A stretch of DNA of 64,000 nucleotides from Candidatus Poribacteria bacterium (GTDB lineage: Bacteria > Poribacteria > WGA-4E > UBA9662). The DNA is taken from NCBI GenBank assembly GCA_002709695.1, contig PAQF01000006.1, positions 1 through 64,000 of the forward strand, written 5' to 3'. Under the pieces are notes generated by a model. That model was not told where the DNA came from and searched no databases. It was given only the letters and a program-made list of their open reading frames with translations. This document shows, one piece after another, positions 1 through 8,915 of the stretch (position 1 is the stretch's first letter; the number at the start of each line of letters is the position of its first letter). A program made the position numbers and the translations under genes.

Positions 1-150
1 GTCGATCATCCTAATATCAGTAGCTTGAACTCCAGGCAAACTTTTCAAATCAATTAATGGGGAACTACTTCCCATATCAGGCAATTTAATTTGGGAACAA
101 CCTGCGATCAACAAAATTAAAAAAGTTAAAGACCTTACAATTAGACTCAT
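1..150 (-). CDS. lipoprotein N-terminus, partial (runs off left edge)
   Basis: The first 50 codons of a gene that leaves the window on the left. Translation begins at the ATG at 150-148, about 11 nt after a GGAG. The peptide has a short charged start (MSLIVR), a hydrophobic core (LTFLILLI) and a lipobox LIAGC with the acceptor cysteine at residue 18, so it should be lipidated and anchored in the periplasm or outer membrane. The mature part (SQIKLPDMGSSSPLIDLK and on) is open to the edge, with no recognisable domain. The lipoprotein call rests only on the signal peptide. Confidence 0.6.
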   Translation of the reverse strand, partial: MSLIVRSLTFLILLIAGCSQIKLPDMGSSSPLIDLKSLPGVQATDIRMID

Positions 151-393
151 AGCAAACAAACTCCATTATTATATATCACACTAGCGATATTATGTTTTTT
201 GTCCCCCCTATTGTATATAAAAACCTGTAAGGTAATGAGAAAAACCTCTAATGACGCTTTGTGTAATAGCACAAAAATCATCGCGCTAGTGACTAAAACG
301 CCTATCTCAACTTACATCCTTCTGGATGGGGGCATACTAACGAGAACATCAGAAACTAGGTAGAAATCAAATCCCTGATCCTGTAGCCTTCAG

Positions 394-1320
394 TCAGTTC
401 ATTATCTCTGACCGCAGATCGCCGAGGATCCGATCGACGCGGCTCTTCTCCTGATCGTCCAGTTGCTTGAGCGGAGGTCGGACGAGATCGTTTGCCATTC
501 GGTTCAGACATTTGAGCGCGTATTTCATACGGGTATGTCCATTCTGACCGGGGCGGTAGAAGACCTGAGTCAAGCGGTAAAGGACGTCGCTCACTTTTCG
601 AGCTTGTTTGAGATCGCTGGCCCAAACGGCCCGACAGAGTGCAACGTGAAGGTCAGCGCTGATGCTCCCCATGCCTGAAAGGATACCGTCCGCACCCATG
701 GCCAAGTCGCCCAGAAGCCAGCGACTGTGGGTAGACCAGATTGCGATTTCGGAATCGGCGGCCCGCATGGCACGCATGTCGATCTCACTGGTCTCAGGAC
801 TGCCGCTGCCTTCTTTGACCGCAAAGACGCGTTCTTGCTTTGCCAAGGCGATCATTGTCTCGACAGGATAGCCACCTCCATCGGGGTTAACTTGGTAGAA
901 AGCAACGGGCAGATCGCAACCATCAAATACCTTTCCGAATCGCTCGAGCGCTCCGTTCACGGTTGTGTAAACTTTGTCGTTGGGCGGCATGATCAAAATG
1001 GCTTCAGCGTTAGCCTCCTCCGCGTCTCTGGACAGCACACCTAGATCCGACTCGGTTTCGGATTCGCGAACCGCCGCGATGATCGGCGTTTTTCCACCAG
1101 AGGCATCAATAGCCTTTTCGATCAGAACCATTTTCTCGTCCCGCGTGAGGGTGTTGTCCTCCATCGACGCGCCGTTTACCATGATGGCAGTGATACCGTC
1201 AACTGAGCATACATCCTGGATATGTCGACCGAATTCGTCATAGTCGACTTCCATCTGTTTATTAAATGGCGTCAAAACGGCGGGTACAACACTGTTAACG
1301 GGGATTCTTTTGGGTCTCAT
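394..1320 (-). CDS. dihydrodipicolinate synthase / N-acetylneuraminate lyase superfamily protein
   Basis: A 308-residue TIM-barrel aldolase-type enzyme. Family members cleave or form C-C bonds through a Schiff base on pyruvate or a related 2-oxo acid. The expected features are visible: a VVPAVLTPF start, an IMVNGASMEDNTLT segment where the family has GTTGE, Tyr142 in FYQVNPDG, and Lys169 in FAVKEGSG as the Schiff-base lysine. I chose the ATG at 1320 because AAAAGGAG lies just upstream; a longer reading adds 12 basic residues (MSQHLKSKRRRL) with no better ribosome site. GASME replaces the classical GTTGE, so the substrate is probably a sugar acid or hydroxyproline-type compound rather than lysine biosynthesis. 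The gene is clearly GC-richer (about 55-58%) than its surroundings, which suggests transfer. A TATAAT lies upstream at about 1356-1361 on the same strand. Confidence 0.85.
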   Translation of the reverse strand: MRPKRIPVNSVVPAVLTPFNKQMEVDYDEFGRHIQDVCSVDGITAIMVNGASMEDNTLTRDEKMVLIEKAIDASGGKTPIIAAVRESETESDLGVLSRDAEEANAEAILIMPPNDKVYTTVNGALERFGKVFDGCDLPVAFYQVNPDGGGYPVETMIALAKQERVFAVKEGSGSPETSEIDMRAMRAADSEIAIWSTHSRWLLGDLAMGADGILSGMGSISADLHVALCRAVWASDLKQARKVSDVLYRLTQVFYRPGQNGHTRMKYALKCLNRMANDLVRPPLKQLDDQEKSRVDRILGDLRSEIMN

Positions 1321-1388
1321 AAGTCTTCTCCTTTTTGACTTCAGATGTTGAGACAATTATACTTTATTTTTTATATCTAAAGAAATAA

Positions 1389-1410
1389 GGTACCAACTGG
1401 TGTTGGTACC
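1389..1410. repeat. perfect 9-bp inverted repeat
   Basis: GGTACCAAC and GTTGGTACC flank a 4-nt loop (TGGT). It lies between the minus-strand lyase start and the plus-strand gene remnant. On the minus strand it is followed by a loose T-rich stretch (TTATTTCTTT), so it could be a terminator for something upstream on that strand. It could equally be an operator for the lyase gene. No function is shown. Confidence 0.5.
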
Positions 1411-1449
1411 CGCTTGATTACCCACATCTCTACAGTCAGTTGTCTCTAG

Positions 1450-1881
1450 AACTACTATAATGACTTCCGTGAAACCTTTCTTTACTTTGGATTGAAAAAG
1501 GACGTTCTATCTACCGAACTTCTTTCCAAGGAAACCGGCATGCCCCCCGAATTCAGAGCGAAAGTCTCCACTATCGGAGATTTGAAAACCAAGTGGGGAA
1601 AGGATGACCTGTCGAACTTAGATGAAATCAACAAACATCTCAGGCGCGGCTTTATCACTCTTGATTACAGAAAATCGGAGACAACAGGGGAATAAATTTA
1701 TGCCAGGGAGGAGACAGCCAAAGACTTAATCGCATATGCATACCATCATTTAGTCAAAGTCATGACTAGTGAACAGCGCCAGAAAGTTAGGTTCGAACAG
1801 TACCCTGGATGTGGGAATGCCTTCGAAGCCACCAGAGAGGACAAGAAATATTGTCATAAAAATTGCAAGAGCAAGGTTTGA
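1450..1881 (+). pseudogene. remnant of a protein with a C-terminal Cys-rich zinc-finger-like motif
   Basis: The reading frame is open from 1450 (just after TAG 1447-1449), is broken by an in-frame TAA at 1693-1695 and continues in the same frame to TGA at 1879-1881. The second half reads through YAREETAKDLIAYAYHHLVK to a tail with CGNAFEATREDKKYCHKNC. The pattern C-G-x-x-F-x-x-x-R-x-D-x-x-Y-C-x-x-x-C is the small zinc finger seen at the C-terminus of many helix-rich bacterial proteins of unknown role. No start codon with a ribosome site precedes it, so the 5' end is missing as well. It abuts a decayed serine recombinase on the other strand. I do not recognise the N-terminal half. Confidence 0.45.
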
Positions 1882-1909
1882 GGCTAGAAAGCAATAGCTG
1901 AAAATCCAA

Positions 1910-2476
1910 AGTGATCCCAAAAAGATGGAACAACACCGATAAAACTTCTGGTTCTATCTTATACTCCTTACCATCAGTGCCTGTGACAACCACGTTTTGC
2001 TCTTACATATCGGTTATCTCTACCTCTTTCACTGGTTTGTTCACGTTCAAACTCATAAAGGACAAGTATAAACTCGAGAATTGCCCTACCAACGGCATTT
2101 GAAGTATCGAAATTTCCCTTTAAATAGGAAATACCATACATTATGGTGTTGAGTTATATCATAGAGCTCATGAAACTCACGTAAATTTCCATTCAATCGG
2201 CTGATATTTACAGAAGCTACTACATTGACCTTTCCCATTTTTATATCTACAAGCATACGATTGTCGCTGGGTCTTTTTGAAGCTTTGGTGCCTGTTTCTA
2301 CATCTTTGTATATAAGATAAATGGAGTATGTTTCTTTAGCTTCAGCAATTTTTTGCCTGAGAGTTATTATACCAAACCATTCAACTAATCTTTGTTTCTG
2401 AGATATTAATGAGCCTTCAGGTGTATCTTGAGTTTTGTTGAGACTCTAAGATATAATGCTACAGTTTTTCTGCCAT
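1910..2476 (-). pseudogene. decayed serine recombinase (resolvase/invertase family)
   Basis: Reading the minus strand from about 2476 through several frame changes gives the ordered signature of a serine recombinase. It starts with ALYLRVST, where the serine is the nucleophile position, then PEGSLISQKQRLVEW, KRPSDNRMLVDIKMGKVN and ISRLNGNLREFHELY. After a frame change come FDTSNAVGRAILEF and YEFEREQTSERGRDN. Frameshifts occur near the RVST segment and near 2120, and a stop follows at 1976-1974. A further frame gives DGKEYKIEPEVLSVLF, resembling the start of the recombinase domain. The start would be the ATG at 2476-2474. It is non-functional as it stands and looks like the last trace of a mobile element or integrase. 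Confidence 0.65.
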
Positions 2477-2507
2477 ATCAAAATCTACATATCATCTTCT
2501 TTACAAA

Positions 2508-2530
2508 CAAAAAACCCTACGCAGGTGGGG
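2508..2530 (-). terminator. candidate intrinsic terminator of the S9 peptidase gene
   Basis: On the minus strand, CCCCAC-CTGC-GTAGGG followed by TTTTTTG forms a short GC-rich stem with one mismatch and a U-tract. It sits about 45 nt past the stop codon of the peptidase gene. The position and U-tract fit a rho-independent terminator, although the stem is short. Confidence 0.5.
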
Positions 2531-2575
2531 CATGATGTTCTATTTGTATGATTAACAAAACTATATCAGTATTAA

Positions 2576-4396
2576 TCAACCTATATGTTTTTTCAAAAAC
2601 TTTTCCATTTCTCTATAAAAGTCAAACTCATTTTCCTGATTATAAAAACCATGTCCTTCATTATCTTTCACCATATATGGTACGTCTATACCTACACTTT
2701 TCAGAGCTTCGACAACTTGGTCTGATTCTGATTTTTTGACCCTAGGATCGTTTGCACCCTGTGCAATAAATAGAGGAACCTTTATTTTATCAATGTGTAA
2801 TAGAGGTGAGGATGAAGCAAGTAAATCCTTATCTTTTTCAGGGTGTCCAACCATCTCATATAACATATTTCTATATAACTCCCAGTAAGGTGGCATACTC
2901 TCCATAAAAGTAAATAAACTTGAAACACCAACATAATCAACACCACATGCATATAAATCTGGAGTAAATGTCAATCCAGCTAAGGTTGCATATCCACCAT
3001 AAGAAGCTCCGTAGATTGCAATTCGCTCAGGATCTGCTATAGCTTCATCAATGAGCCAGTTTACTCCATCAGTTATATCATCTTGCATGGATTTACCCCA
3101 TTCTTTGAAACTAATTTCCCAAAAATCCCTTCCATATCCAGTACTACCTCTAAAATTCATTTGAAAGACCGCAAACCCTCTGTTTGCTAAGAATTGAACC
3201 TCTGATTTGTATTCCCATGAATCTCGTGCCCAAGGTCCACCATGAGGATTTACAACAACTGGTAAATTTTTCCCATCGCTACCTTTAGGCAAGGTGAGAT
3301 ATCCATGTATAGTTAATCCGTCTCTGGATCTGTATTCTATTGGTTTCATTTCAGCCATATGGTCTTCGTTTAACCATGGGCTGATTTTTCCTAAATCAGT
3401 AAGTTTATTCTTAATAACATCGTAGTAATAGTATGTGCCTCTACATCTATCACTATATGTAACAACAATAGCTTTTGTCTCATCTTTTGAAAAACTAGTT
3501 ATGCCAACTTCATATCCAGGGAGTTGCGATTCTAATTTTTGTTGAATATCCTCTCTCCAATCATCAAAAAAGACCATATCATTTTTTGCGATTGTGTAAT
3601 TAACCCCTGTGAGAACCTTTCTCTTTTTAGAATATATTAAGTCACTTACGTCTACTTGGTCGTGCTCAAAAATCAATTCATCCTCTTTAGCTTTATCAAT
3701 ATTAAATTCAAATATTGCAGCTTTGTCTCGTCCTCTATTTGAGGCGACATACAAGTTTTTGTTATCGAAAGTAAAAAATAAAGGTGAAACACTGACTTTG
3801 AAGTCAGTTGTTAAAATTAGTTTAAAATTGTCAGACTCAGAGTCTCTGTACAGTAAACTTGTATTTACTCCATCACTTGTTATGGCCACTCTTAATTTTC
3901 CATTATGGTCTGTCATCCACTCTGAAATATTTCCTGGATTTTCAGTTATCATTTCCATTTTACCATCGTTGACATTTACTCTATAAGGGTCATGTATTTT
4001 TGGATTACGCTTATTTAAACCAATCATTATATGGTTAGGGTCATCTTCTAAATCATTAATAATTCTAGCTTGAACATTTTCAAAGGGTGTCAAATCTCGT
4101 TCATTTGATCCATCTATATTTACTACATAACAGTGCACGTTTTCATCACCACCATCATCTTTTATATAACCGATTCTCTCATCAGTTAACCAAGCAAATC
4201 CATATATTCCGCGCTCTTCAGATGATGTCAATTGTGTTTCATCATTGGTTTTGATATCTAATACATACACATTCATTCTTGTTTTCCAAGGCTTCATATA
4301 TGCAATATGATTCCCATTCGGGGAAATTTTGAAAGAAGATTTTTCAGGGTTGCGAAAAAAGTCCTCCATTGGAATTAAAGGCGCTGTTTTATCCAT
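2576..4396 (-). CDS. S9 family (prolyl oligopeptidase-type) serine peptidase
   Basis: A 606-residue alpha/beta-hydrolase peptidase related to acylaminoacyl peptidases and dipeptidyl peptidases, which cleave short peptides. Residues about 1-340 form a beta-propeller-like N-terminal domain with WD-type strands. The C-terminal catalytic domain has Ser465 in GASYGG, Asp550 in GANDPR and His582 in NEGHGF, and the upstream VVVNPHGGP oxyanion segment. There is no signal peptide, so the enzyme is probably cytoplasmic. The start at 4396 follows an AGGAT about 12 nt away. The gene is AT-rich (around 36-40% GC) compared with most of the window. A terminator follows at 2508-2530. It has no obvious functional partner next to it. 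Confidence 0.93.
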   Translation of the reverse strand: MDKTAPLIPMEDFFRNPEKSSFKISPNGNHIAYMKPWKTRMNVYVLDIKTNDETQLTSSEERGIYGFAWLTDERIGYIKDDGGDENVHCYVVNIDGSNERDLTPFENVQARIINDLEDDPNHIMIGLNKRNPKIHDPYRVNVNDGKMEMITENPGNISEWMTDHNGKLRVAITSDGVNTSLLYRDSESDNFKLILTTDFKVSVSPLFFTFDNKNLYVASNRGRDKAAIFEFNIDKAKEDELIFEHDQVDVSDLIYSKKRKVLTGVNYTIAKNDMVFFDDWREDIQQKLESQLPGYEVGITSFSKDETKAIVVTYSDRCRGTYYYYDVIKNKLTDLGKISPWLNEDHMAEMKPIEYRSRDGLTIHGYLTLPKGSDGKNLPVVVNPHGGPWARDSWEYKSEVQFLANRGFAVFQMNFRGSTGYGRDFWEISFKEWGKSMQDDITDGVNWLIDEAIADPERIAIYGASYGGYATLAGLTFTPDLYACGVDYVGVSSLFTFMESMPPYWELYRNMLYEMVGHPEKDKDLLASSSPLLHIDKIKVPLFIAQGANDPRVKKSESDQVVEALKSVGIDVPYMVKDNEGHGFYNQENEFDFYREMEKFLKKHIG

Positions 4397-4747
4397 TTGT
4401 TTATGACATCCTATAAAAATATTGATAAGGTAATTATATTAAACTCGAACATAAATTTAGCCTGAAAATTACTGGATGGAACATTAAACAAAATAAGGTC
4501 ATTTTCATAACCTACACCCTCCATACAATATTGTCAGAGTTCATTTCCAAAGATTATCTGAAGGAACACTAAGCTACTCTATAGGCCTGCTGCTTGTATT
4601 TAAGTTAAAAACTTAAATACAGGTCTGCAGTTATAGGATGATAACCTCTTAACCACTCTACTAGGAAAATGTGAGGAGTTTCTGCGCTTATTAGGAAATT
4701 GGCTGATGTTGTCAGATTTTTTTAGTTGAATTTTATAATACTAATTT
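4397..4747. other. intergenic, 351 bp, with a hairpin
   Basis: No coding region is supported. The only structure is the perfect inverted repeat at 4595-4621. The flank at 4622-4668 read on the minus strand (GTAGAGTGGTTAAGAGG, then a GTTAT/ATAAC stem) is faintly tRNA-like, but has no acceptor or T arm. Confidence 0.5.
4595..4621. repeat. perfect 12-bp inverted repeat with 3-nt loop
   Basis: TGTATTTAAGTT and AACTTAAATACA are separated by AAA. There is no U-tract directly after it on either strand, so it is a weak terminator candidate. It lies upstream of the S9 peptidase (starts 4396, minus) and downstream of the membrane protein (ends 4748, minus). Confidence 0.6.
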
Positions 4748-6658
4748 TCAACGGTAGAATGAATAAACAGTTACGCCAAAAAACAAGCGAATAAGCACCC
4801 AAGCTCCGCCAATCGTAAATTCACCTAGAAGGAGTCCCAAAAACAACGGGTATGCTTTGCGATAGAGCCGGATACCACCAATCTTTAGCAGTGTTACTTT
4901 AATTGCCCAACTGATGAAGATTGAGAACCAAAGCCAACCGACGTTCCAACTGCTACTACCAATGAGGTAGCCTGCTGGGTGAAATGGCCAAAGCGAAAAT
5001 ATTGTCCGTAACCACCAAAGCAACCCAACGAATAAAGCCCCTACAGCCATGAAAGCAACTGAAACAAAATCAGTATCTGTAGGATGATAAAGCCAACCCC
5101 GTAGGGTGTTATATCCGACTATGCCGAGATATTGCCCTACACTAACCACGCCAATTCGATAACCGACGTCAAGATAGGCCCAGAAAGCAGCAAGTGTACC
5201 AGTTATCGTTGCAATAACCATGACCCAGACCAACTGATGAGGTTTATCCAGTTGAGTAGCATCCGCAACTTTAAATCCTTCAAGTGTGTGTGGCATAACA
5301 TGTGCGCGTGAACCACGATTAAAAGCCATATAGAGCCGAATCATCGCTAAACTCTGAGGCGCAAGTTGTCGGGAGCCAAAGACATCAACAAGGAAACCAT
5401 GAGGCGTTGCGCTCACGTCATTCGTTGGTGGACCAACTTCAGCTCGAACACGCGTGATTCCTATTGACAACAGATAATAAAATAGAAAGTAGAATCCGCC
5501 TACCCAAAGAGCTAGGCCGCCTCTGTAGGAAAACACTAGTAGAAAGAGAAGCCCACCAATCAATCCCCATACTACCCATCTTGGATGGTCTTCATCATTT
5601 CTTAACCAGAATAGGTTATTGAGAATCGATCGCAAATAATTTCGACCACCGTATAGGACGAGACACGACAGCATAAGATAGCCTCCCATAACTTGCGATT
5701 GATCGTAGGGGAATCGAGGAAACGCTGTTAACCCAAAGGCTTTACCTATTACACGTTCAAATTTCCAAAAAAGGTAGAAAAACCATACGGAGAACGACAT
5801 TTCCAGCGACATTAAAAATCCTAGCCCAACGGCAAAAGATAGGATGTAAATCGGTGTCCAGCCTAGTGCATCCCATGGGCTTTCGGTAAAGTAGTGCCCA
5901 ATTTCCGCTTGACGTATGGGAATTTCTGGAAAAGCTGGCCAAAATACATGTAAGCCGTTGATGAGGTCAATCCCGCCCGCAATAGCAAATCCGAGCCACA
6001 TCATCTTTGATTTGAACAGTCGTCCATCAGGCCGGGTCATCTCCAGAGGTAGTTGGGTGATTGGGTAGGACAATCGCTCATGTTCAATCCACTGTTTCCT
6101 AAGTAGCGCTGACAGACAAATCATCACCCAAGTCAGACTTGTCAGAAGTACCGTCCACCAAATTGCAGGACGAACCCAACCCCAAAAATGATGTTGCGTA
6201 TAAAATGTGCTTTCCCCTTCATAGAATCCTTCCAAAATTGAAAGGTTACCCACTACCATCCATGGAGGAAGGTATCCCCAGAAAATCTGTCTCCATTCAT
6301 TTTCGGGCGTAGCAAACCAAAAACCATCAGCCATGGTTGGCATCACCGTTTGAATCATGTCGTGTCCTGCTAATGCAGAAGATACCGAAAGCATCATGTA
6401 CACTGTCATAAATTCGCCGTGCTTCAAGGCTAACCTTGGAGCGAATCGCTGTATCAGGAAATTGAGACTGACAAGGATCATAAGGGAAATAACCGCATTA
6501 TAGATCAGTGAAATCGTTGTTGGCAACGTGCTCCAATACTTAAGATGGTTCCACATAATAAAATATGTGTTGGCAGGAATTAGCAGGAAACCAATAACAA
6601 TGGCACGGACCGTTACGTTCGTACTTGATTTTGACAGATTTTCTGGTGGAATTATCAT
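4748..6658 (-). CDS. multi-pass membrane protein, DUF6785/DUF6784-like
   Basis: A 636-residue integral membrane protein with about a dozen hydrophobic segments, for example residues 15-37, 52-72, 158-182 and 330-400. The first 300 residues contain conserved-looking polar motifs between helices, including HGEFMTVYMMLS, HDMIQTVMPTMADGFW, WIEHERLSYPITQLPLEMT and GWTPIYILSFAVGLGFLMSL. I place it with the DUF6785/DUF6784 proteins, a large family of unknown function common in Poribacteria, Planctomycetes and Armatimonadetes that resembles oligopeptide or sodium-dependent transporters; transport is inference. The start at 6658 lacks a clear ribosome site. A terminator-like hairpin with seven Ts lies only about 10 nt upstream, so expression may be attenuated. 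Confidence 0.8.
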   Translation of the reverse strand: MIIPPENLSKSSTNVTVRAIVIGFLLIPANTYFIMWNHLKYWSTLPTTISLIYNAVISLMILVSLNFLIQRFAPRLALKHGEFMTVYMMLSVSSALAGHDMIQTVMPTMADGFWFATPENEWRQIFWGYLPPWMVVGNLSILEGFYEGESTFYTQHHFWGWVRPAIWWTVLLTSLTWVMICLSALLRKQWIEHERLSYPITQLPLEMTRPDGRLFKSKMMWLGFAIAGGIDLINGLHVFWPAFPEIPIRQAEIGHYFTESPWDALGWTPIYILSFAVGLGFLMSLEMSFSVWFFYLFWKFERVIGKAFGLTAFPRFPYDQSQVMGGYLMLSCLVLYGGRNYLRSILNNLFWLRNDEDHPRWVVWGLIGGLLFLLVFSYRGGLALWVGGFYFLFYYLLSIGITRVRAEVGPPTNDVSATPHGFLVDVFGSRQLAPQSLAMIRLYMAFNRGSRAHVMPHTLEGFKVADATQLDKPHQLVWVMVIATITGTLAAFWAYLDVGYRIGVVSVGQYLGIVGYNTLRGWLYHPTDTDFVSVAFMAVGALFVGLLWWLRTIFSLWPFHPAGYLIGSSSWNVGWLWFSIFISWAIKVTLLKIGGIRLYRKAYPLFLGLLLGEFTIGGAWVLIRLFFGVTVYSFYR

Positions 6659-6670
6659 ACGCTCGTAAGC

Positions 6671-6706
6671 AAAAAAATCGCCCCTTCTCTTGGCAAGACG
6701 AGGCGG
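6671..6706 (-). terminator. terminator-like hairpin just upstream of the membrane-protein start (possible attenuator)
   Basis: On the minus strand CGCCT pairs with GGGCG around an inner TCTT-GCC-AAGA stem, immediately followed by ATTTTTTT. It ends about 12 nt before the ATG at 6658. No other minus-strand gene lies within 2 kb upstream for it to terminate, so it is placed like a leader attenuator. I could not identify a matching antiterminator or riboswitch. Confidence 0.45.
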
Positions 6707-7370
6707 TTGGATTTATGGTCAACAACGACCTAATTAAACCAGCTGACATTCACATTATTATTCTAGGCGTAACTAAGAACAATAATGTTTTTACTAACAA
6801 TCTCCCTACTTAACCAAAATAACATGGATTGGATCCAAATTTCAAATAGGATCTGTTTGAATACCATACAGAATTCTTAAGTAACAGGAGTAGCTTACGG
6901 CAATAGATATAGGATTTCAGGAGACCAATGCCTAAGTATAGAGAGACCATGCCATTTCTGGGGTTGGTGGGCGCAATCTGGCGAACAGATTATCTAGCAA
7001 TACTTATTCTATACGTTGAAAACTAAAGACCCTGTGTCTAATAGAAGATGATTATTTTGAAGTAGATCGAGGCTCAATCAAGTCTATGCTGAGGATAGCC
7101 ATCGAGCAATATACTATGGCGCCCCTACATCCGCAGGTTACTCCTATATCCATCCAAATGCAGAGGATACTCTTCAGCAGAATCTAGAACTGTAGTCACA
7201 CAACTCATCTCTGTTGGTGTAGACTCCAAGTTCGTACGGGTGATTTTATTTTTCTTTATTACAGGATCAAGTCGATTTGCTTCTATACTGATACATACTT
7301 TTGTGCTCACATGTGCTTCAGTCAAATCTAGCATCCTTCTATAAAGTTGTAATAAAGGTGGTCAGTCCCA
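6707..7370. other. intergenic, about 660 bp, no convincing gene
   Basis: The region lies between divergent genes. One tiny frame at 6928-7026 (32 codons, MPKYRETMPFLGL and on) follows AGGAG with 4 nt spacing, but it has no recognisable features and I do not call it a gene. A segment at about 7012-7105 shows loose resemblance to 10221-10320. Confidence 0.4.
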
Positions 7371-7379
7371 TGTTATAAT
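7371..7379 (+). promoter_or_regulatory. extended -10 promoter element
   Basis: TGTTATAAT is a perfect extended -10 (TG-n-TATAAT). The -35 position is poor. The predicted start of transcription near 7386 leaves a leader of about 47 nt before the oxidoreductase ATG at 7433. Confidence 0.5.
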
Positions 7380-7432
7380 TTTTGGCAATTAACATGAATG
7401 TTGATTATTCAATCGAACTAAGGAATTCTATT

Positions 7433-8428
7433 ATGGCTAAAGAGGTAGGGTTTGGTATTTTAGGCTTAGGTCGTGGCCGAAAAACAGCGCAGATAGCGAC
7501 TCAAACGGCGGGAGCTAATTTGGCTTGTGTGTGTGATTTGCAAGAAGAGAAGGCTAAAGCCATAGCACAGGAACTAGGCTGTGATTGGACAACTTCATAT
7601 GATCACATGTTAGCACGCGATGATATTGATGCAATAGGTATTTATACTTCTAGTGGTACGCACGCCAAGTTTGCTAACCAAGCAATCGCCGTTGGTAAGC
7701 ATGTCTTTGTAACCAAACCGATGGACATCGATTTAAACAAATGTGACCATCTGATTGAAGCTGCTAAAAAAGCCAATTTAGTTCTGGCGGTTGATTTTAT
7801 TCGCCGTTACCGAAAGACAGATCATCAAGTCCGAAAAGCAATTGTAGATGGTCTGATCGGCAACATAATTCTAGGGGATTTACGAATGAAATGGAACCGT
7901 GGGCAGTCTTACTATGATGGAGGATGGCCGCCAGGTTGGCGAAGTCGATCGAGTACTGAAGGCGGATCAGCTGCTAATCAAGGCGTTCACTCAATCGACC
8001 AACTCCAGTGGTTTATGGGTGATATCAAAACAGTGCAAGGTCGATGTGGCACGTTTAACCATGAGATAGAGACAGAGGACTGTTCGGTTGGCCTCTTGAC
8101 TTTTGCCAGCGGCGCTTTTGGCGTCATACAGACCACTACTTGTAGTTATCCCAGTTTGGGAACCACACTACAAATTAATGGTAGCAAGGGCACTATCACA
8201 ATGGATAAGTCAGGAACTGTAGAATTATTGATCGAAGGGGAAGAGGAGGCGAACATCGATCAAGTTGAAATCGAATCCAATTTCCCTGATAATATTATTG
8301 AGGATATGATCAGGGCAATTATTGACGGACAGCCTGTCATGGTTAATGGCAAAGAAGGACGGAAGTCGGTTGCAATTTTTAATGCCATTTACGAATCTTC
8401 ACGCACTGGCAGTACTATTCATCTTTAA
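7433..8428 (+). CDS. Gfo/Idh/MocA family oxidoreductase
   Basis: A 331-residue NAD(P)-dependent dehydrogenase of the type that oxidises or epimerises sugars, inositols and related polyols. Residues 6-16 (GFGILGLGRGR) form the Rossmann nucleotide loop, and the C-terminal alpha/beta domain follows from about residue 125. The family EKP motif is VTKP here (93-96), keeping the lysine but replacing Glu with Thr. I chose the ATG at 7433 because AAGGA lies 8 nt upstream; an upstream TTG (7382) and ATG (7394) would add poorly conserved residues. It is monocistronic behind the extended -10 at 7371. Confidence 0.9.
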   Translation: MAKEVGFGILGLGRGRKTAQIATQTAGANLACVCDLQEEKAKAIAQELGCDWTTSYDHMLARDDIDAIGIYTSSGTHAKFANQAIAVGKHVFVTKPMDIDLNKCDHLIEAAKKANLVLAVDFIRRYRKTDHQVRKAIVDGLIGNIILGDLRMKWNRGQSYYDGGWPPGWRSRSSTEGGSAANQGVHSIDQLQWFMGDIKTVQGRCGTFNHEIETEDCSVGLLTFASGAFGVIQTTTCSYPSLGTTLQINGSKGTITMDKSGTVELLIEGEEEANIDQVEIESNFPDNIIEDMIRAIIDGQPVMVNGKEGRKSVAIFNAIYESSRTGSTIHL

Positions 8429-8783
8429 CCCCAGCTGCTTTGGCCCCTTGTGTAAAAAAAAGGTTAGGTGTCGTAGAAGTAATTGGAAACGTGCAAAGAG
8501 GAATAACCAGCACTACATACTAGGCCAATTGGACACGTCTATGTTAGCACAAGCTTCAGCCGTGTCGCAGAAAATTCTGTTGCCCTGGAAATAACGCTTA
8601 CTACTAAGAATCTGATTGACACAGCGAATCCCACTGTTGGGTACTATACACCCGAGTGCCTCGAGTAATTCCTATTAATACCCCACCGCTTCACCCAAAA
8701 ATTGCAATAGTGATAGAATGCAAGGAACAGTTCCTTGGAATTCCGTGTTAAAAATGACCATGATCCCACTCGAGTTCGTGGCG
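8429..8783. other. intergenic, about 355 bp, nothing recognised
   Basis: No open frame with coding character and no strong hairpin with a U-tract were seen. The next element is the promoter at 8784-8812. Confidence 0.4.
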
Positions 8784-8812
8784 TTGACATTAACACTATG
8801 CTGTGTTATTTT
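8784..8812 (+). promoter_or_regulatory. sigma70-type promoter for the VOC-bicupin pair
   Basis: A perfect TTGACA (8784-8789), a 17-nt spacer and TATTTT (8807-8812, 4 of 6 to consensus). It lies about 100 nt upstream of the ATG at 8916 and on the same strand as the two-gene operon. Confidence 0.55.
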
Positions 8813-8915
8813 TGCGATTATAGTTCAATAAAAGAAATTGTGACTTTACTATAGTCAACTAGGCGTTAACAGCTACGAGTATGAATACCTAAATTTAGCC
8901 ACAAGGAGCAATTTG

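Noticed and set aside
4622..4668. tRNA-like segment on the minus strand
   Set aside because: A D-arm-like GTAGAGTGGTTAAGAGG and a short stem are present, but there is no acceptor or T arm, and the anticodon loop cannot be placed with seven bases.
6928..7026. 32-codon frame behind AGGAG
   Set aside because: Good ribosome site, but too short with no supporting features; kept only as a remark.
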